Positions 1 to 13,044 are shown, counted from the stretch's first letter. The stretch: DNA of 64,000 nucleotides from Saturnia japonica (GCA_033032175.1 CM065325.1:7716930-7780929); one strand, 5' to 3'. Notes: generated by a model not told the origin, from the sequence alone. Numbers and translations are program-made.

Positions 1-159
1 CTGTTCCATAATATATTTTTTTTTAAATTATAATCCAATAAACAAATCTAAATCTTATCAGCCGTATTATCGTTCCATATCCATTCATATAAAATAATTT
101 CCTTTTCGTTGTCAAATACATTCGCATCGTTTTTTGCGAATGAAATTTTGTATACGGGA

Positions 160-395
160 AGTATTTATTATCATTCCATAATTGGTAGGCTTTTTTGGGT
201 CAAAAATAATTTTAGAAAACGTAAAGAATATTTATTCTCAATTGACTTTGATAAAATTTTGTACCCCGTATATAAGTCACTCCATAATTGATAGGCCTTT
301 AGAACGGTCAATTACGAGTAATAATAAAATTACGAGATCAACAAAATTACTACTCAATAAGTGCGCGCGGAGCCGCAAGACACCGCTAGTAATAT
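160..395 (+). repeat. Dispersed repeat fragment ending ...ACCGCTAGTA
   Basis: The right end (GGAGCCGCAAGACACCGCTAGTA) matches the ends near 16310 and 44005 in this window and is a common terminus of Lepidoptera short interspersed repeats. The short open frames here are not convincing as genes. Left limit approximate. Confidence 0.5.
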
Positions 396-1100
396 ATATA
401 ATGTTAAATGTACCTATTTCATATTATAAATTGTTTGTAGATGAAACATTAAACGTTCAACGCCGAGGTCAAGGATCTCGTGTGTTCATATGAGCGGGAA
501 TAACACAGAAGCCTATCGTAGTTTCGTCTATTATCTTTAACACGGGTCAATAAATTCGACTAAATTACTTGGCTGGATATATTTAACTGTTAAGACTTAA
601 AGATCATGCTATTGTTTGTTTTGTATATGTATTTACGATTGATGTACTTTGATCGTTGTTTTACGTATACAAAACTTGATACATCATAATAATATACATT
701 CTATCTATATAAATAAAATGATAGAGGTTTCTCGTTGAGCACGCATCACGCAAAAACTACTAGTTAGATTTTGATCGTTATTTTTTGTTTTACGCCTTAG
801 ATTATTGGCCCTTAGGACTTATATAAAAAAATATGACGATATCTTCATTTAATGAAAAAAAATATTCAAGTTTTAAGACACTAAAATTTTTATAAGCAAT
901 ACGCGTTCTTCTGTCATCCATGCGCGCTTAGCTAGCAGTAATACATAGTTAGTAATAAAAATCATAATAATATTAATACGTTTTCGCTTTGACCCACTAA
1001 TTACAATTCAACATGAAATTAAAACACGAGCACGATTACACAGAGTTTACTTAGAGTAAATAAAGCAATATTTTAAATTTAAAATACAAAAAAAATACTT
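396..1100. other. AT-rich DNA, nothing recognised
   Basis: No coding signal or recognisable repeat seen. Confidence 0.5.
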
Positions 1101-1104
1101 TTGA

Positions 1105-1387
1105 CTATGTTTAATAGGTAGGCCAGGCCATGTGGTTAGACCGCGGCGCGCTGTGAAAGTGACTACTGCCAATGGATTGCCGATCTCTCGATGGTTGTCG
1201 TTTTATTTGGATTGTACGGTACAATCCTACTAATAATATATCCTACTAATACTTACCATCAGGGGGCAGTGCCATCAATTAACCGAGCTACTATAAAAAA
1301 AACTATACAATAGCACCATTCGCGCGTGTGCCCGACCAACAGAATTCTGTAATCCACGCGAGCGGAATCACGGGCACAGCTAGTAAA
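1105..1387 (+). repeat. Dispersed repeat ending ...GGGCACAGCTAGTA
   Basis: Contains GACTACTGCCAATGGATTGCCGATCTCTCG, related to pieces near 9430, 12650 and 33430, and ends in the CACAGCTAGTA terminus also seen at about 29210. Probably a composite of old short repeats. Confidence 0.45.
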
Positions 1388-1813
1388 TAATAAAAATTAA
1401 AACCATAACATAGAAAAAGTTCACTCATTTTAATCTTGGAAGCTTAATAATTTTATACAAGTCTGGAGTTGAGAATAATATTATGTACGATCACAGAAAT
1501 AAAAATTATAGGGAACCTTCCGTTGTGTAACTATAATGTTGATATAATATACGGGTATTATATTATTACATCAAATAATTTATATTATTTTAGACACACC
1601 AGTAAATCTAACAGAGACCAGTACATTCAATTTTACAATAGGATTTCCGATATTAATTATTAGATAGCTTCGAAGTCAAGCCTACAAGAAAAAAAACTTT
1701 AGACAGAACTTTTAAATGCCGAATTACTTGGAAACAAGTGGAAACTGGAAAGTTTTACGGACTAATCAGTTAAATAAATATTTGCCTTAGTGAAATTTAA
1801 ATTATACGAGAAT

Positions 1814-2140
1814 ACTAGCAACCCGCTCCGGCTTCGCACGGGTAGCGGAGTATACATATAACTCTATCGGTTTACGCGGCGTACACCATTAAAGCTCCCA
1901 GTCGGCATAATTTTTTCAGACATCGGCAACAATCATCGTCATATTTATAAAATTTTCATACAACATATTCAGTCAGTTTACACAAAACTTTAATGAATTA
2001 TACACATAAACTTTCCTCATGAATCACTCTGTCCATTGATTACACCCATATGAAAGTCCGTAGTATTTTCAGACAGGCATACAAACGCGGTGGGGGCTTT
2101 GTTTCATAATAATATGTCATTATATTAAGATTTATATAAT
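1814..2140 (+). repeat. ACTAGC-type interspersed repeat
   Basis: Starts ACTAGCAACCCGCTCCGGC, followed by the CACGGGTAGCGG and TTTACGCGGCGTACACCATT segments, then CATGAATCACTCTGTCC and a degraded tail with GACAGGCATACAAACG. This is the layout of abundant Lepidoptera short repeats. Right limit approximate. Confidence 0.55.
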
Positions 2141-4420
2141 AATGAAATCTGTGTAGTGTAAATAAAGTACGACAAGCACTTTAATGAGAGGTAATATTTT
2201 TCTTTTTTAAATTGCTAATAATGTTATTGATAAAAAAAAGGGGGAATCATTATTGTAATTATTTGTAATGGTAAAACATGATTCAATTTTTTCCCCTAAA
2301 ATTCTTGAGGACTCTGCAAACATTGAGACAAAGTGCAAATTTTTTTTAGGTGATATTAATGTGGCAAATATTTTTTTGTTATTCTTCTACTTCACGTGAA
2401 CCACTGGACGAGAACGTGGATACTTACGTATTCTCATGTTTCTATTTGCGCCTACATAAAATGCCGTAACATACAAATGACCTAACTTGTAACCTTTCGG
2501 AGTCACTGATTTATGTACCTAAATATTTATTGTTATTATGCACCGTATAATTTTGGTACCGCTTGGATCGTCGGCGAGGGCGTGCAGGCGAAGGTGGTTA
2601 ATAGGGCGAAATTCATAGATTTTGTAAGATTGTAGGTCGTGCGTGACTGAATGACCCGCTGAACTTAGCCCGGTTATACAACTCTTCTACTTACGTAATA
2701 GTCAGGTGTAAAATGTAATGGAATATCTAATACTATTTTTATGCTATGTAAGCATATGTTTAATCACAACAACACCGTAATGATGCCTATGATGGTAAAA
2801 CGCTGCATACGTATATAACGGACAAGTTACGTATTTTCTAGAAGTAAAACGATATTAGAAATCGCTAAATGTCGGTTTCAAAATCGTAAATTCTTATTAT
2901 GCATCGGTCATAATATACCAAAAATATGTAAATTTGCTACTTTTTAAGCCGATATTCAAAGCTTTTATAAATGCGTAATTAGGGAACGGATTCTTAGTTA
3001 GTTGCTGCTGCAATCAGCACCAGAAATCCGACGTGTTATTTAAAAAGGAAGCATAAGACTATTACTAAAAAAATACTAAAAAAAGAAGTTTTTACCTACA
3101 AATTCCATTTTCAAAGTATTAGCTAAACTAATTATATTTTAAGAATTTAAAAAAAAAAACAAAAAAGGAAAGAAAATACACACATCGTGTGATAAATATT
3201 TTAAAAAACTAATTGAAAATCTATCAAGATGCAACCATTTTCAAAGTGAATCCTGTTAATAAAAATAGCACAGTATAGATATATGAGTTAACTAAGTATT
3301 TTACACCGCTATAGAAAGTTGATATCGAAAAGATAAACCCAATCGAGTTTAGAACAGGTAATAGTGTTTTGACGTTGATAAGTGCGTACTTAGAGCCTAA
3401 ATAGAATAAAGATTTTTATTGATTTTGATTCCATACAAGCTGGCTGGATCACCAGATGTTTTCCATGAAACTTTTCCATGGCCATAACTAAAATTAAACA
3501 AAATAACAATTATTATGCATATGCATTGTTCGAATCGTGAGCACATAAAAAATCGAATAGAATAAAGCATTTTAAATTTTACTAAAAAAAATCCAATTGT
3601 CCAATTGTCCGGGTAACTATTCAAATTTTTCATTCCTTAAAAACATTATTCTAAATATTCATTTACATTATTTATTACATTTAAAAAAGATTTAGCCAAA
3701 TTAGTCCACCCGTCTTCAAGTCATGCGCTTACCAACGAACAGAATTTTATTTTTATTTATATTATATGTTACTAGCTAACATTTTAATGTTAGTCCTATA
3801 AAATTGTTTATCATAGTTTTGTTACAGCACTTCATCAAATTAGCGAACTTTTTTCAATCTTCTGAAAAATTGTCTCGTGTCATTTGCTTGGTTTTAAAAT
3901 TGTATAGTGTAAGTTTTTGGTGATAAATTTTAGATTAGATAGATAACCGAGCAGGTATAATAGCCGTGATTAAGCCAGGGTCGTTTCCAATTACACGGGT
4001 ACTGGTTAATTTCCTGAGTGTATTAAATAAGAAAATATACCTTTACGGCGGTAATTTAACAAACTATTGCAATATGTTCCCTTCGTATATCAGTTCAAAA
4101 GGGTCAAAATGACACGTACGTCCATAAACGTGCTTGTAACGACAATATAGTATGAACCAGGTGGAATTTCATTTTCAGTTGGCTACTGCAAAATGATATT
4201 GAAGTCAATTTTGTTTAATACCCCACTGGGGATTACTCTGTAGGGGTTAATTAGTACGCTTGGGACTTCACAAGTCGTATGCGGTTTTCTCAATATGCCT
4301 ACCGGGAGGCAGGCTTGGTACATTTGACCGTATTGTCTAAACCAGCAAAATATAAATGTATTTTAAATTGGTAAGTTTTGAGTAAATATTAAACTTACTA
4401 TCATATATTTATCTAATACT
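2141..4420. other. AT-rich non-coding DNA
   Basis: No supported gene. Open frames are short and low complexity. Either intergenic DNA or a 5' intron of the side-like gene. Confidence 0.45.
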
Positions 4421-4424
4421 ATTA

Positions 4425-4600
4425 AGCGAGTAAAGTGAGTGTTCTTGTATATAAATATATTTATATGCATATGTAGTTGGTTTCTCAGAAACGGCTCCAA
4501 CGATTTGGATGAAACTTTGTATTTAGATAATGTTTTTAATTCCATATTTACCTAGGTAGGTGTAAGACACCGAGCGAAGCGCAGTCGCCCAGATATTTAA
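4425..4600 (+). repeat. Short repeat with ACGGCTCCAACGATTT ... GACACCGAGCGAA
   Basis: Shares ACGGCTCCAACGATTTxGATGAAA and the terminal GACACCGAGCGAAGCGCAGTCGCCCAGATAT segment with pieces at 19155-19305 and 12435-12545. Three degenerate copies in one window show a dispersed family; class unknown. Confidence 0.55.
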
Positions 4601-4769
4601 ACTTTATTAAACTTTTTTTTAACTTCAAGTTGTTTATCTGTCGACAAACTATTGGTATGTTATCTAGAACATTGGAGAGGTAATACAAACTTTGGTATGT
4701 TAGATAACATTGAGAAATAGGTAGATAATTGCGAGAAAATAATTAATTTACTTTAGAAATATCTAGTTG

Positions 4770-5045
4770 TTATTTTTTTTTAATCCGAAATGTAAGACGA
4801 CTTTTTACCGTATATGTGAATAGGTGTTCTCTTGTTCTAGTTGATGTTAATTTACGTAATTGTTTCTCTGGTTCTTTTTGAGCCAATTTGCTAAAATAAG
4901 ATGTTACCTTATCTCGGGTAATGGCTGTATTACCTTCCAAAAGATAATTAGTTTCTATCGTAAGTTTTAGGCTGGTCGGTTTATTTTGAGCGGAGTGTTG
5001 TATTCTAGCCGCAGGGCGCCGACCTTCCGTAATAAGTTTCTTCAC
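4770..5045 (-). other. Unidentified 91-codon open frame
   Basis: A minus-strand frame with a fairly protein-like composition (many Lys/Arg, Thr, Leu; segments KLTIETNYLLEG, VTSYFSKLAQKEPEKQLRKL, TYTVKSRLTFRIKKK). Its first codon would be GTG and a stop lies two codons further upstream, so no proper start is visible. I recognise no domain. It could be a terminal exon, a decayed transposon protein or chance. Local base composition is less AT-rich than the neighbours. Confidence 0.2.
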
Positions 5046-5892
5046 ACGATTCTACCGAGACTAAGATATCTTGAGACAAACTTCCTTTATTACTAGAGAA
5101 ATATAATAGTTATTGATAAGTAGTTCATAAGTTGTATTAATACTTGAGTATTAAGCAAAAAAAAGTTTATACGTAAAGTTTATAAGTGGGATATTTTAAA
5201 CAAAACTGACGGAAAACACTCTTGTATTTTTGGAAACATTGAATGTGTATAGTTAAGTATCAACCAAAGAATGTATGTCATCTATACGTGTAAATTTGAA
5301 GTTTGTACATTGATCTTTGATGAGACCTTGTGACAACGAATCATGCAATTTGGGGCATAAAAGATTATTTATATAAAACATGTTATCTATAAATGTATAT
5401 ATATTTATATTTTATATAAGCGTTTTTATCCTTGTTTTACATGTTAATCTGATATTCATTTAACATGTAGGTATTTACTTTCGCATATCATATTTGCTTT
5501 ACTTTATAACAAACTTATTTCCACATATTACAATATGAATTGTTGAAAATTAATTTATACCAATAATTTCATATTAACGAAACATCTGTCTGTCCATAAG
5601 TTTGCAGATTCGTTATTAATTGTGGTTGACAATTATTGCAATTTTTCTCTGAAATAAATAACCGTTGTTGATTGTTCCGATAAATTGTTTTATTTGTGAA
5701 CTCAGCAAATAGGAAGGCTTGCGCATTTCATAAAGGGAAAATGTTAAATCATAGTTTTTAATAAATATTTTCAACCCGTTATACATATAAACAGCTGTTA
5801 TAAGTTTAACATTGTATCTGTGTATCTGTTTGTAGTATCGTCTGTGAGCCCACCATGGGCTTCGGAGTCATAGTTTTACGGTAACCTCCATC

Positions 5893-6072
5893 TCAGCACG
5901 AACTAAAAAGTTCTCTAAGTCTTATCTTTGTCGTACCGTGAAACTGCAGAATCATCTCCCGGCTAATGTGTTCCCTCCTTCTTATACTGGGTCCTTTAAG
6001 CGTAACGTCAAGATATATTTATGCAGGCCGGCCGTTCACCGTTGTGTTTTGATTGTACTGTTCTTACCATAA
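5893..6072 (+). pseudogene. Non-LTR retrotransposon, C-terminal relic
   Basis: A 59-codon open stretch ending in TAA. It contains KSYLCRTVKLQNHLPANVFP and GSFKRNVKIYL. This matches the usual C-terminal tail of insect jockey/CR1-like reverse transcriptase proteins (R.v.LWNsLP..vFp..y....FK..v..yL). Here the usual Trp before N is Gln. There is no RT domain upstream, so it is a 5'-truncated dead copy. Confidence 0.55.
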
Positions 6073-6109
6073 GAGACAGGACCGTCAATTCGCCGAGCCT
6101 CGGACTATT

Positions 6110-7320
6110 AAAGAAATCATAGCTCCCAAACATCTGAACCGATTTTATTTTTTTTACTTTGAAAGGTAACATGATCGAGAGTGTTCTTAGGAAAATTTAT
6201 ACTGGAGAATTTGAAGATCCGTTTCAAGATTATCAGCTCTTTTCTAGTTGATGAATTGATGTGAGCATCTTCCACAGGTCTGATCGAGTCGAAATTTGAT
6301 GTTCTGTTACTTGGATAATATTAAAAGAACATGGTAACCTTGATTGCCTTGACCTTGCAGCATCATTTGGAATCGGCCCAACACCTCACCAACTTTCAGT
6401 TGAGGTATCATATTTGAACTCATTGGAATGGTTTCGGTGAATGGGTTATTCCTGTAGGTGGTTTTTTTGCTGCTGACTAAATGAACGAGTGGAATTATAA
6501 TAATCACAGAAATCGATTATCGAATATTAAATTAGTGATGATTCTCAAAACTTTAATTAGACATACACTTTAAATCAATGAATAAAATATAAAGATACAT
6601 TTGTATTTTTTTGCAATCCGTAAAAGAAGCGAATGACGTTAGATTTGTCAATCACCTACTTGTCTCGGTCACGAAATAGATCCAAATAATAAATAACTGA
6701 AGAGTTAGTTCTTTAATTCACTTCAGATATAAAATACCACAATTAAACTTAAAAAAGAACATATTGTGTGGCTGAATAGTCATGTCTTGTATTCTGTTCC
6801 GTGATACGAGTTAGTGTGGGATGCCCAATTAAAAAAAGCATTATCAGTTGTACTTTTCTGTTTATTTCTACTGAGATAGCTTACTGATATTTTAATACAC
6901 ATTCAAATTTAATATTCACACAACTAGACACCAAAAATTGAAATAAAAAACCCCACAGCATACAAAATTAAAATAATATTAAGTTTGTTTGCTGTAAAAC
7001 CTTTAATTTAGGGTGTTGTAAAGGTCGGGTTATAAATTAATTTAGAGTTACACCCAGTTACAAGGTACAAACCATAACTATTCTGTGATGTTTTGATTAC
7101 AATTAAAATGAAGCGAGCGCGTAGCTGTGAGTTAATTGCTCTACGCGGGGAAAGTTTTGAATCCACGATGTTATATATCCGTTGTAAAGTCGTAAAACAG
7201 GAATGATGGAATAAAACTAGAAAGTTAGGATGAACAAAGATCATAACTATGGTTGATGATAGATCTCTGTCAATCGAATTACGTATACATATTTTTGATA
7301 TAAATTACAATCTGTTATAT
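6110..7320. other. Non-coding, nothing recognised
   Basis: No gene or clear repeat seen. Confidence 0.45.
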
Positions 7321-7327
7321 GTTATAC

Positions 7328-7450
7328 TAGCTGTCCCCACGGTTACACCCGTGATAAATTCATTCACTTCCCGTACTTGCCTACAGCTTGACGTATATGT
7401 TTACTTCTCCGCTTTTTAAGGTCGTAGCGGACATTTATATAGACTTTTAT
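7328..7450 (-). repeat. Interspersed repeat fragment (CACTTCCCGTACTTGCCTACAGCT family)
   Basis: Begins ACTAGCTGTCCCCACGGTTAC and contains CACTTCCCGTACTTGCCTACAGCTTGACGT. The same block occurs at 10668-10850 and, inverted, at 21495-21665 and 29215-29400. Confidence 0.6.
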
Positions 7451-7489
7451 TTTATAGTTGTAACTCTCCTCAATAAATCCATACGAATA

Positions 7490-7980
7490 TTATAATGAAA
7501 GTAACTCTGTTTATCTATCTGCTACGTTTTCGTGCCTAAACCGCTGAATCAATTTTGCTGAATTTTAGTATAGAGATAGATTGGACCTTTGGAAGAGACA
7601 TATGCTACTTATTGTCACGAAAATAAAACGTTAAAAAAGGAAAATAGGTGATGAAAGTTTGTAAGAAGAACCCATCTAACCAATTTTAATTAATTTTGAT
7701 AAAGGATATATTGGGCTTAGAAGAAGGGCAACACTACTTATTGTCGCGAAAATAAAACTTTAAAGGATAAAGTAGAGGATAAAGTTCTTATAAAGAACCC
7801 ATCAATCCAATTTTCATGAATTTTAGTATAGAGATAGATTGAACCTTGGAGAAGCAGGACATAAGCTACATTTTGTGTTAAAAATAAAACTTGAAGGGTT
7901 CAAATTTGGGGATGAAAATTTGTATGAAAAACAGATCAAACCAATTTTGATGAATTTTGGTATAGAGATATATTATACCT
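7490..7980. repeat. Degenerate ~130-bp tandem repeat, about 3.5 units
   Basis: The block 'CCAATTTTxATGAATTTTxGTATAGAGATAxATT...' recurs at about 7560, 7692, 7818 and 7952 (spacings about 132, 126 and 134), each followed by CTACTTATTGTCxCGAAAATAAAAC and GGxGATGAAAxTTTGTA. The array is followed by a terminus GTCGCGTGTATCAGCTAGTA at 8146-8165, so it is probably internal to a transposable element. Confidence 0.65.
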
Positions 7981-8165
7981 TATACCTTACATAATACTTA
8001 TTATAATTATATTACATTATACCTTAAGGATATAGGGTAGCAGGGTGCTAGGGGTTGCGATCACCATACACATAGTGATAAACTCATATTATTTTTTGGA
8101 TTGTCGTGTTTCGAGATTAGTCTGTGTCCAATAATACGCACACGAAGTCGCGTGTATCAGCTAGT

Positions 8166-9428
8166 ATACTATAAAGTACAAAAATATTTTTTTATAATCT
8201 GGCTAGTATTCACAGAGATTAACATGATAAAAAAACAATCTATATATAATGCTTAAGGCTTCATATTATAACATTAGTATAAATTATAGATAGATACTAG
8301 TAGTTATTATTCTGTTATTAATTTTTGTCATTTTTATAGTTCCACCGTGTTTTTTATAAGATAAATAGATAACCAATTTAATTTACTTTTATAATTGTAT
8401 TTAATATTAAATATAAGTAGAATTTGTGAAATACATGTGGCTCATACATATATATATATTGAATATTTAGGATACTTTCTAGTAGGTACATACTCACTAG
8501 ATTCATTGTATCAGGTTTTCCCGGTTTTAGTTTCCGCAACTCGATGTCCAAGTACTTGATGGTGGCTGATTTCCATCGTACAAGCGATGTACCAAGGCCT
8601 TTAACAAGAGATTGGACTAACTAGCTCTTCGCACTCCTAGAGTACATGTCTGGCGGTCTCTTCCTCTTTTTCAACCAAGGTCAATACAAGGTACTTTCTG
8701 GGATGCCTGTGTGTATTATTGTGTAATAGATATTTGTTATAGTGTCCATATACTGTTATGGTTCGGGTGACCATTCGCGCTTAAAATCTGTTCAAGCGTA
8801 AGGTGACTTTAGAGTTTTTGGGACTATCAGAAGGCAGTGATTCCCTGGACTGTCTGCACACTATGGAACTATTCCATTCATGATATTACGAAAAAAAAAA
8901 ACAACTCCAAGAAGGACTAAATCCGAGGAATTGTAAATTAAACTGTATTGTATTTTTCATACATCAATTGCATAAGCGAATCACATTCTATAATCTTCAT
9001 TTAAATATGAAAATTTAAATAATAGAACTGATTATATTGAAGGACGGAGTTAGCAGTTGCAATATAATGCCGTAACTATTGTTCCGTACATTATAGGCAA
9101 TCAATTTTCAACGTCCGTGACTTTCCAACATTAAGGTCACAGCGTTATCAAATCTTTTATGATTCTATGAAACATACAATTATGTAACCAAAACTTTTAT
9201 ATTGTTTCTTGAATTTTTGTTAATAGATGTTTTAAATTAAAAACAGTGATGAGTTTCTTAGTGAAACACGATAAGTGATATGATCTTTGTATAGGACATC
9301 GCTTGGGAAAATTGAAAAAAAAAAATACAGATTTATTAATTTAGATAATTCTATAGTCTTTTATATCTTTTAAATTATCATCCCATATGATTACTTTTAC
9401 TGCGCTGTGTAATCCAATAATACCGATA
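8166..9428. other. Non-coding, nothing recognised
   Basis: AT-rich; no gene supported. Confidence 0.45.
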
Positions 9429-9429
9429 A

Positions 9430-9520
9430 CCACCGAAAGATCAGCTATTCATCGACGGTCGTCACTGTTAAAGCGGCAACTGGATATTCTGACACTGGCT
9501 GATTCTGAAACGTGACAACC
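9430..9520. repeat. Short dispersed repeat (GACGGTCGTCACTGTTAAAGCG family)
   Basis: Resembles 12640-12870 and 33425-33600: all share a GATCxxxAATCxATC..CGGTCGT block and a later GGCTGATTCxxAAxCGxGAC block. Confidence 0.5.
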
Positions 9521-9530
9521 TGATAGATGT

Positions 9531-9897
9531 TTTTTAAAAACTAACAACACTGTTAGCCTTAGCTCATTGGTTCCAAAATGGCCGAACCTCGGCTTTTGCT
9601 GTAGCCGATCATGCGAAAAAGTGGAAAAAGAGGAAGGAAGGAACATGTGTATATGTATTTAGTGATCTGTCAATTTTTGTATAACTAACTAAAAAATAAA
9701 AAAGGTCCCTTATAGAAACTATGTATTTGTGTGGTTTGTGCGAGTGTGAGATGCAGTGTAATGGTGTCTGTTGGTTGCTATTGAATGCAAATGCAATGTC
9801 ACTTGTATCGCGCAAGCGGCTACTAGACTTAAGGGTTCCACTCCGAGGGCACGGACCTAGGCTTGAGTTGCCGCAGGAGGAGGTTTTGGCGAGTTAC
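9531..9897 (-). repeat. Old copy of the retroposon family found at 31568-32351
   Basis: Shares ACACTGTTAGCCTTAG, GTGGCCGAACCTCGGCT-like, GCGAAAAAGT, AAAAAGGTCCCTTA..GAAxCTATGTAxxTGTGTGG, TGTCACTTxGTATCGCGC and CGGACCTAGGCTTGxGTTGCCGC with 31645-32200. Both begin at the same point after a T-run, as expected for 3' ends of minus-strand poly(A) retroposons. Confidence 0.7.
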
Positions 9898-9904
9898 AAT
9901 TAAA

Positions 9905-10660
9905 AGATGTCACTGTGTCGGATTTATAAACATGTGCATGGTGTAAGCAACCCAGGGTATAGATCCCTACCATCCCGCATCATTAATTTTTTTATTATTA
10001 GCTCGACTATTGATGGTACTTATCAACCATTATCGCCTGATGAATCATCAACGCTCAAAGATCGATGTAATGCTTTTTAAGGTATATCTTAAATTAATGT
10101 AATATTTTACATAAAAATATCAAACTCGTATTAATTAAGTAAACGATTAAATAAAAGCGGCAAAACATTTCTATTCATGACCCCTAAAGCCTTATCTTTT
10201 TCCGATTGAAATCACAAATTTTCTGAATGAAAAAGTCGCTTACAAACTTTCCGGGTGCGGCCTGTGACAACGGCCTTTTCGGTCAATTAAAAGAGTGAGT
10301 TTTGAGTTTTCGACGTCGTTTGAAATTTGGAGGGCGGTTAATCGAATAATCCAACTGTTAAACGCGTGAGAGGATTAAGGTTCAATTTGTTTACGGGTAG
10401 CTGACAGGGTAAGGGGCACATTATGTCATGACGCTATGTAAGCCTGCTCGTATGTACTTTACGTTCATATAATTTGGTGAAAGCATTAGAAATATAATTT
10501 AAAAGAGTGAAAGAGTATCAAATGTTTAGTGACTCATTAACTTGATATTGAATTATTACGTTGATTACGGAATAAGTATTTGAAATTCCCTATATTCTCC
10601 TATAGTATTGTCAATAAAATTATTATAAAAGAAACGGCATAGGAAGAAATTCATATTATT
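9905..10660. other. Non-coding, no repeat recognised
   Basis: 10190-10420 is less AT-rich than its surroundings and does not resemble other repeats in the window. It could be conserved non-coding DNA, but nothing in the sequence proves that. Confidence 0.4.
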
Positions 10661-10667
10661 AATTACT

Positions 10668-10850
10668 AGCTGTATCCCACGGTTTCACCGTGTTAAACTT
10701 ATTCTAAGTATTGTTCACCGCGCAGCGGCACCTGTGTTTTCTATGTTTGTTCTCACTTCCCGTACTTGCCTACAGCTCGATAGATTTCTTGATGATTTCC
10801 ACTCCACTCTTTAGAGTCGTAGCATGAAGATATGTAGACTTCCTCAAAAA
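10668..10850 (-). repeat. Interspersed repeat (CACTTCCCGTACTTGCC family)
   Basis: Starts ACTAGCTGTATCCCACGGTTTCACCGTG and carries CACCGCGCAGCGGCACCTGTG, CACTTCCCGTACTTGCCTACAGCTCG and TAGAGTCGTAGCATGAAG, the inverse of 21495-21665 and 29215-29400. Confidence 0.65.
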
Positions 10851-12434
10851 ATCCTCTTGAATTTTTGTTAAATTGTTAAAATTTACATGAACAATTAATA
10901 CAGTAAAAAAAGAAGGTAGTACTTATTATTTTAAAATTTTGAGTACGTGTCTCCTTTCAGACTATCGGTATTCGGGACCAAAATTTGACGTGAGTTTGTT
11001 AGATCGAGCACCAGGTATCGGAGCGAGATGTCGCATCACTAACGAACCGTATCTTTACCTTAGTTTGTCGGCTCTTGACGAACCTGTATAACTGTATCAG
11101 ATACGAATTGTTGGTACGTTTATTTTATAGTCACATTTTAACGAACTGTATGGTAAGGTAGGTAGGTATATTATATATATTTAAAACATTGCTCGTTTCT
11201 CAGTTAAAGTGGTCGCAGGTTTCAAAAACTATTATTATAATCGATTCGCCGTTGATATATATTAAATTCATTACTTGTGATTTTAGGAACAAACTAGATA
11301 TTTGTCAAATACACAATTACCTATCAAGATTATGAGACTTAAATATATTTTTGGAAATAAGACTAATCATTAAACACTTTTTAATCTGTCTAAACATTAT
11401 TTTTAAACACATTAATGTGCCTAAATAAAATTATACGCGCTGTTTTTTAAATTTAATTTTCATCTGGAATATACCTTTTATGGCTTGTGCGTTATATATT
11501 TTACCTACGTTGATCGTACTATGCTAGAAACTTTCACGCAGGGTCAACAATAACTGTGTAAAGTTTAAATTCAATTGGACAAACAAAGCACGAAAGCGTA
11601 GGGCTTGACCACACACAAACATATTTTTTTATATGTAAGATTGCTTAGCCCCTACAAAATAGTGTAATGATGTATAGATCTTTCGTCGGGTTCCGTCTTG
11701 AAAACGTACATTTAAAACACCGAAAACTATATTACGAACCCACATTTGTTGAAACGACTCATACGCCATCTATTGTTCTTTGATCTAACCATGTCACCGA
11801 CATTCACGTGAGCACCAAAAATATTTGTACAAAGTTTAAATTCAACGAGTGAACGATGCGCGAACGCATAGATCACGGACATACAGACCTTACATTTGTA
11901 AACAAGGTTGTATACCAGATGACGTAGATACCTATTTATTTAAATGTTAATTAGAAAATTAAGGGTTTACAAAGATATCTTTCCTGTAAGTAAAAATTGT
12001 TAGGTATCTTAAGGTTTAATTAACATGTTTGAAGTCGCGGGCCGTTGCTAGTAATTAATAGTTTTAATTCTTATTTGAACGTATCTTCTCTGTTATAATT
12101 TTTTTAAAGCAGTGAGTAGAATTTAATTAAAATCATGCAAATGTACACCTTTTCAGTGAGCATGAGAACTTCGTCGTTTCTTTGAGCGAAGTTTTTATTA
12201 AAATGCTTGACGCTACTGAGTTTAGACGTGACAAATATTGGTCTCGATTTGTGCCACTTTCATTAGCATAAGAGATTAAACTTGTACACACTGTCATAAA
12301 AACCCAAAGGCTTTGTATTATGTTATGTTTACTTTAAGTAATTAGTAATATATATATATCGACGTTGGGAATGATAACTGACTAACGTCTTGTACAGCTT
12401 ACGGTGTGGTGTACAGTTAGTGTTCATATTAATG
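10851..12434. other. Non-coding DNA
   Basis: A repeated phrase AAAGTTTAAATTCAA...GCGxxAACGCATAG / GCACGAAAGCGTAG near 11560 and 11835 hints at two copies of an old repeat. No gene seen. Confidence 0.4.
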
Positions 12435-12545
12435 TTTTTGTTTGTGTATTTGTTTTCTCGGACAATGTTTTATTGTCCAAGTTTACCTATTTATTGTTTT
12501 TTTAATGTAAGACACCGAGCGAATTTGTTCGTCCAGATATTCATT
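12435..12545 (+). repeat. Short repeat (GACACCGAGCGAA...CCAGATAT family)
   Basis: GTAAGACACCGAGCGAATTTGTTCGTCCAGATAT matches the terminus at 4563-4597 and the degraded form at 19280-19303. Confidence 0.55.
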
Positions 12546-12639
12546 GTTTGAACATTATTTTTAAAGTCAACAAGGCAAAAAGATATCTCTTTAAATAAGG
12601 CGAAGTGACGTCAGTGTTGATGGTAAGTAAGTGAATTCG

Positions 12640-12880
12640 AAAAACAACGACGACACCGGGAGATCTGCAATCCATCGCCATACGTCGCAGTCATACTGCC
12701 AGCTGCTATTGGATACATTGGCTGATCCCAAAACGCGACATACCATAAGAGAGACACAGACACGAGTTTATTACCATGCGCGTGGTGGTCGCGACCCGCC
12801 CTACACCCTAACACCCCGCTTAATTAGTGGATATACATACATCGGCTGATTCCAGAACGCGAAACTCTTAACCGTGCAAC
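12640..12880. repeat. Dispersed repeat
   Basis: Contains two GGCTGATxCCxxAACGCGA blocks (about 12720 and 12843) and the GAGATCTGCAATCCATCGCC block shared with 9430-9520 and 33425-33600. Two overlapping open frames on opposite strands here are shadows of the repeat's higher GC content. Confidence 0.5.
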
Positions 12881-13044
12881 TGTGGCGGATTTTACCCCAG
12901 GTGCATGGTCGTATTTGTTGCGATCAAGTAGGATACAATTGTCGTTTCTTTCCAACCAGAAAACAGGTGTATACCGAAAATATACTAATTGTATTAATAA
13001 TAATTAATTAAATTAATATACTATTTTCAAGAAAGAGCTTATTC

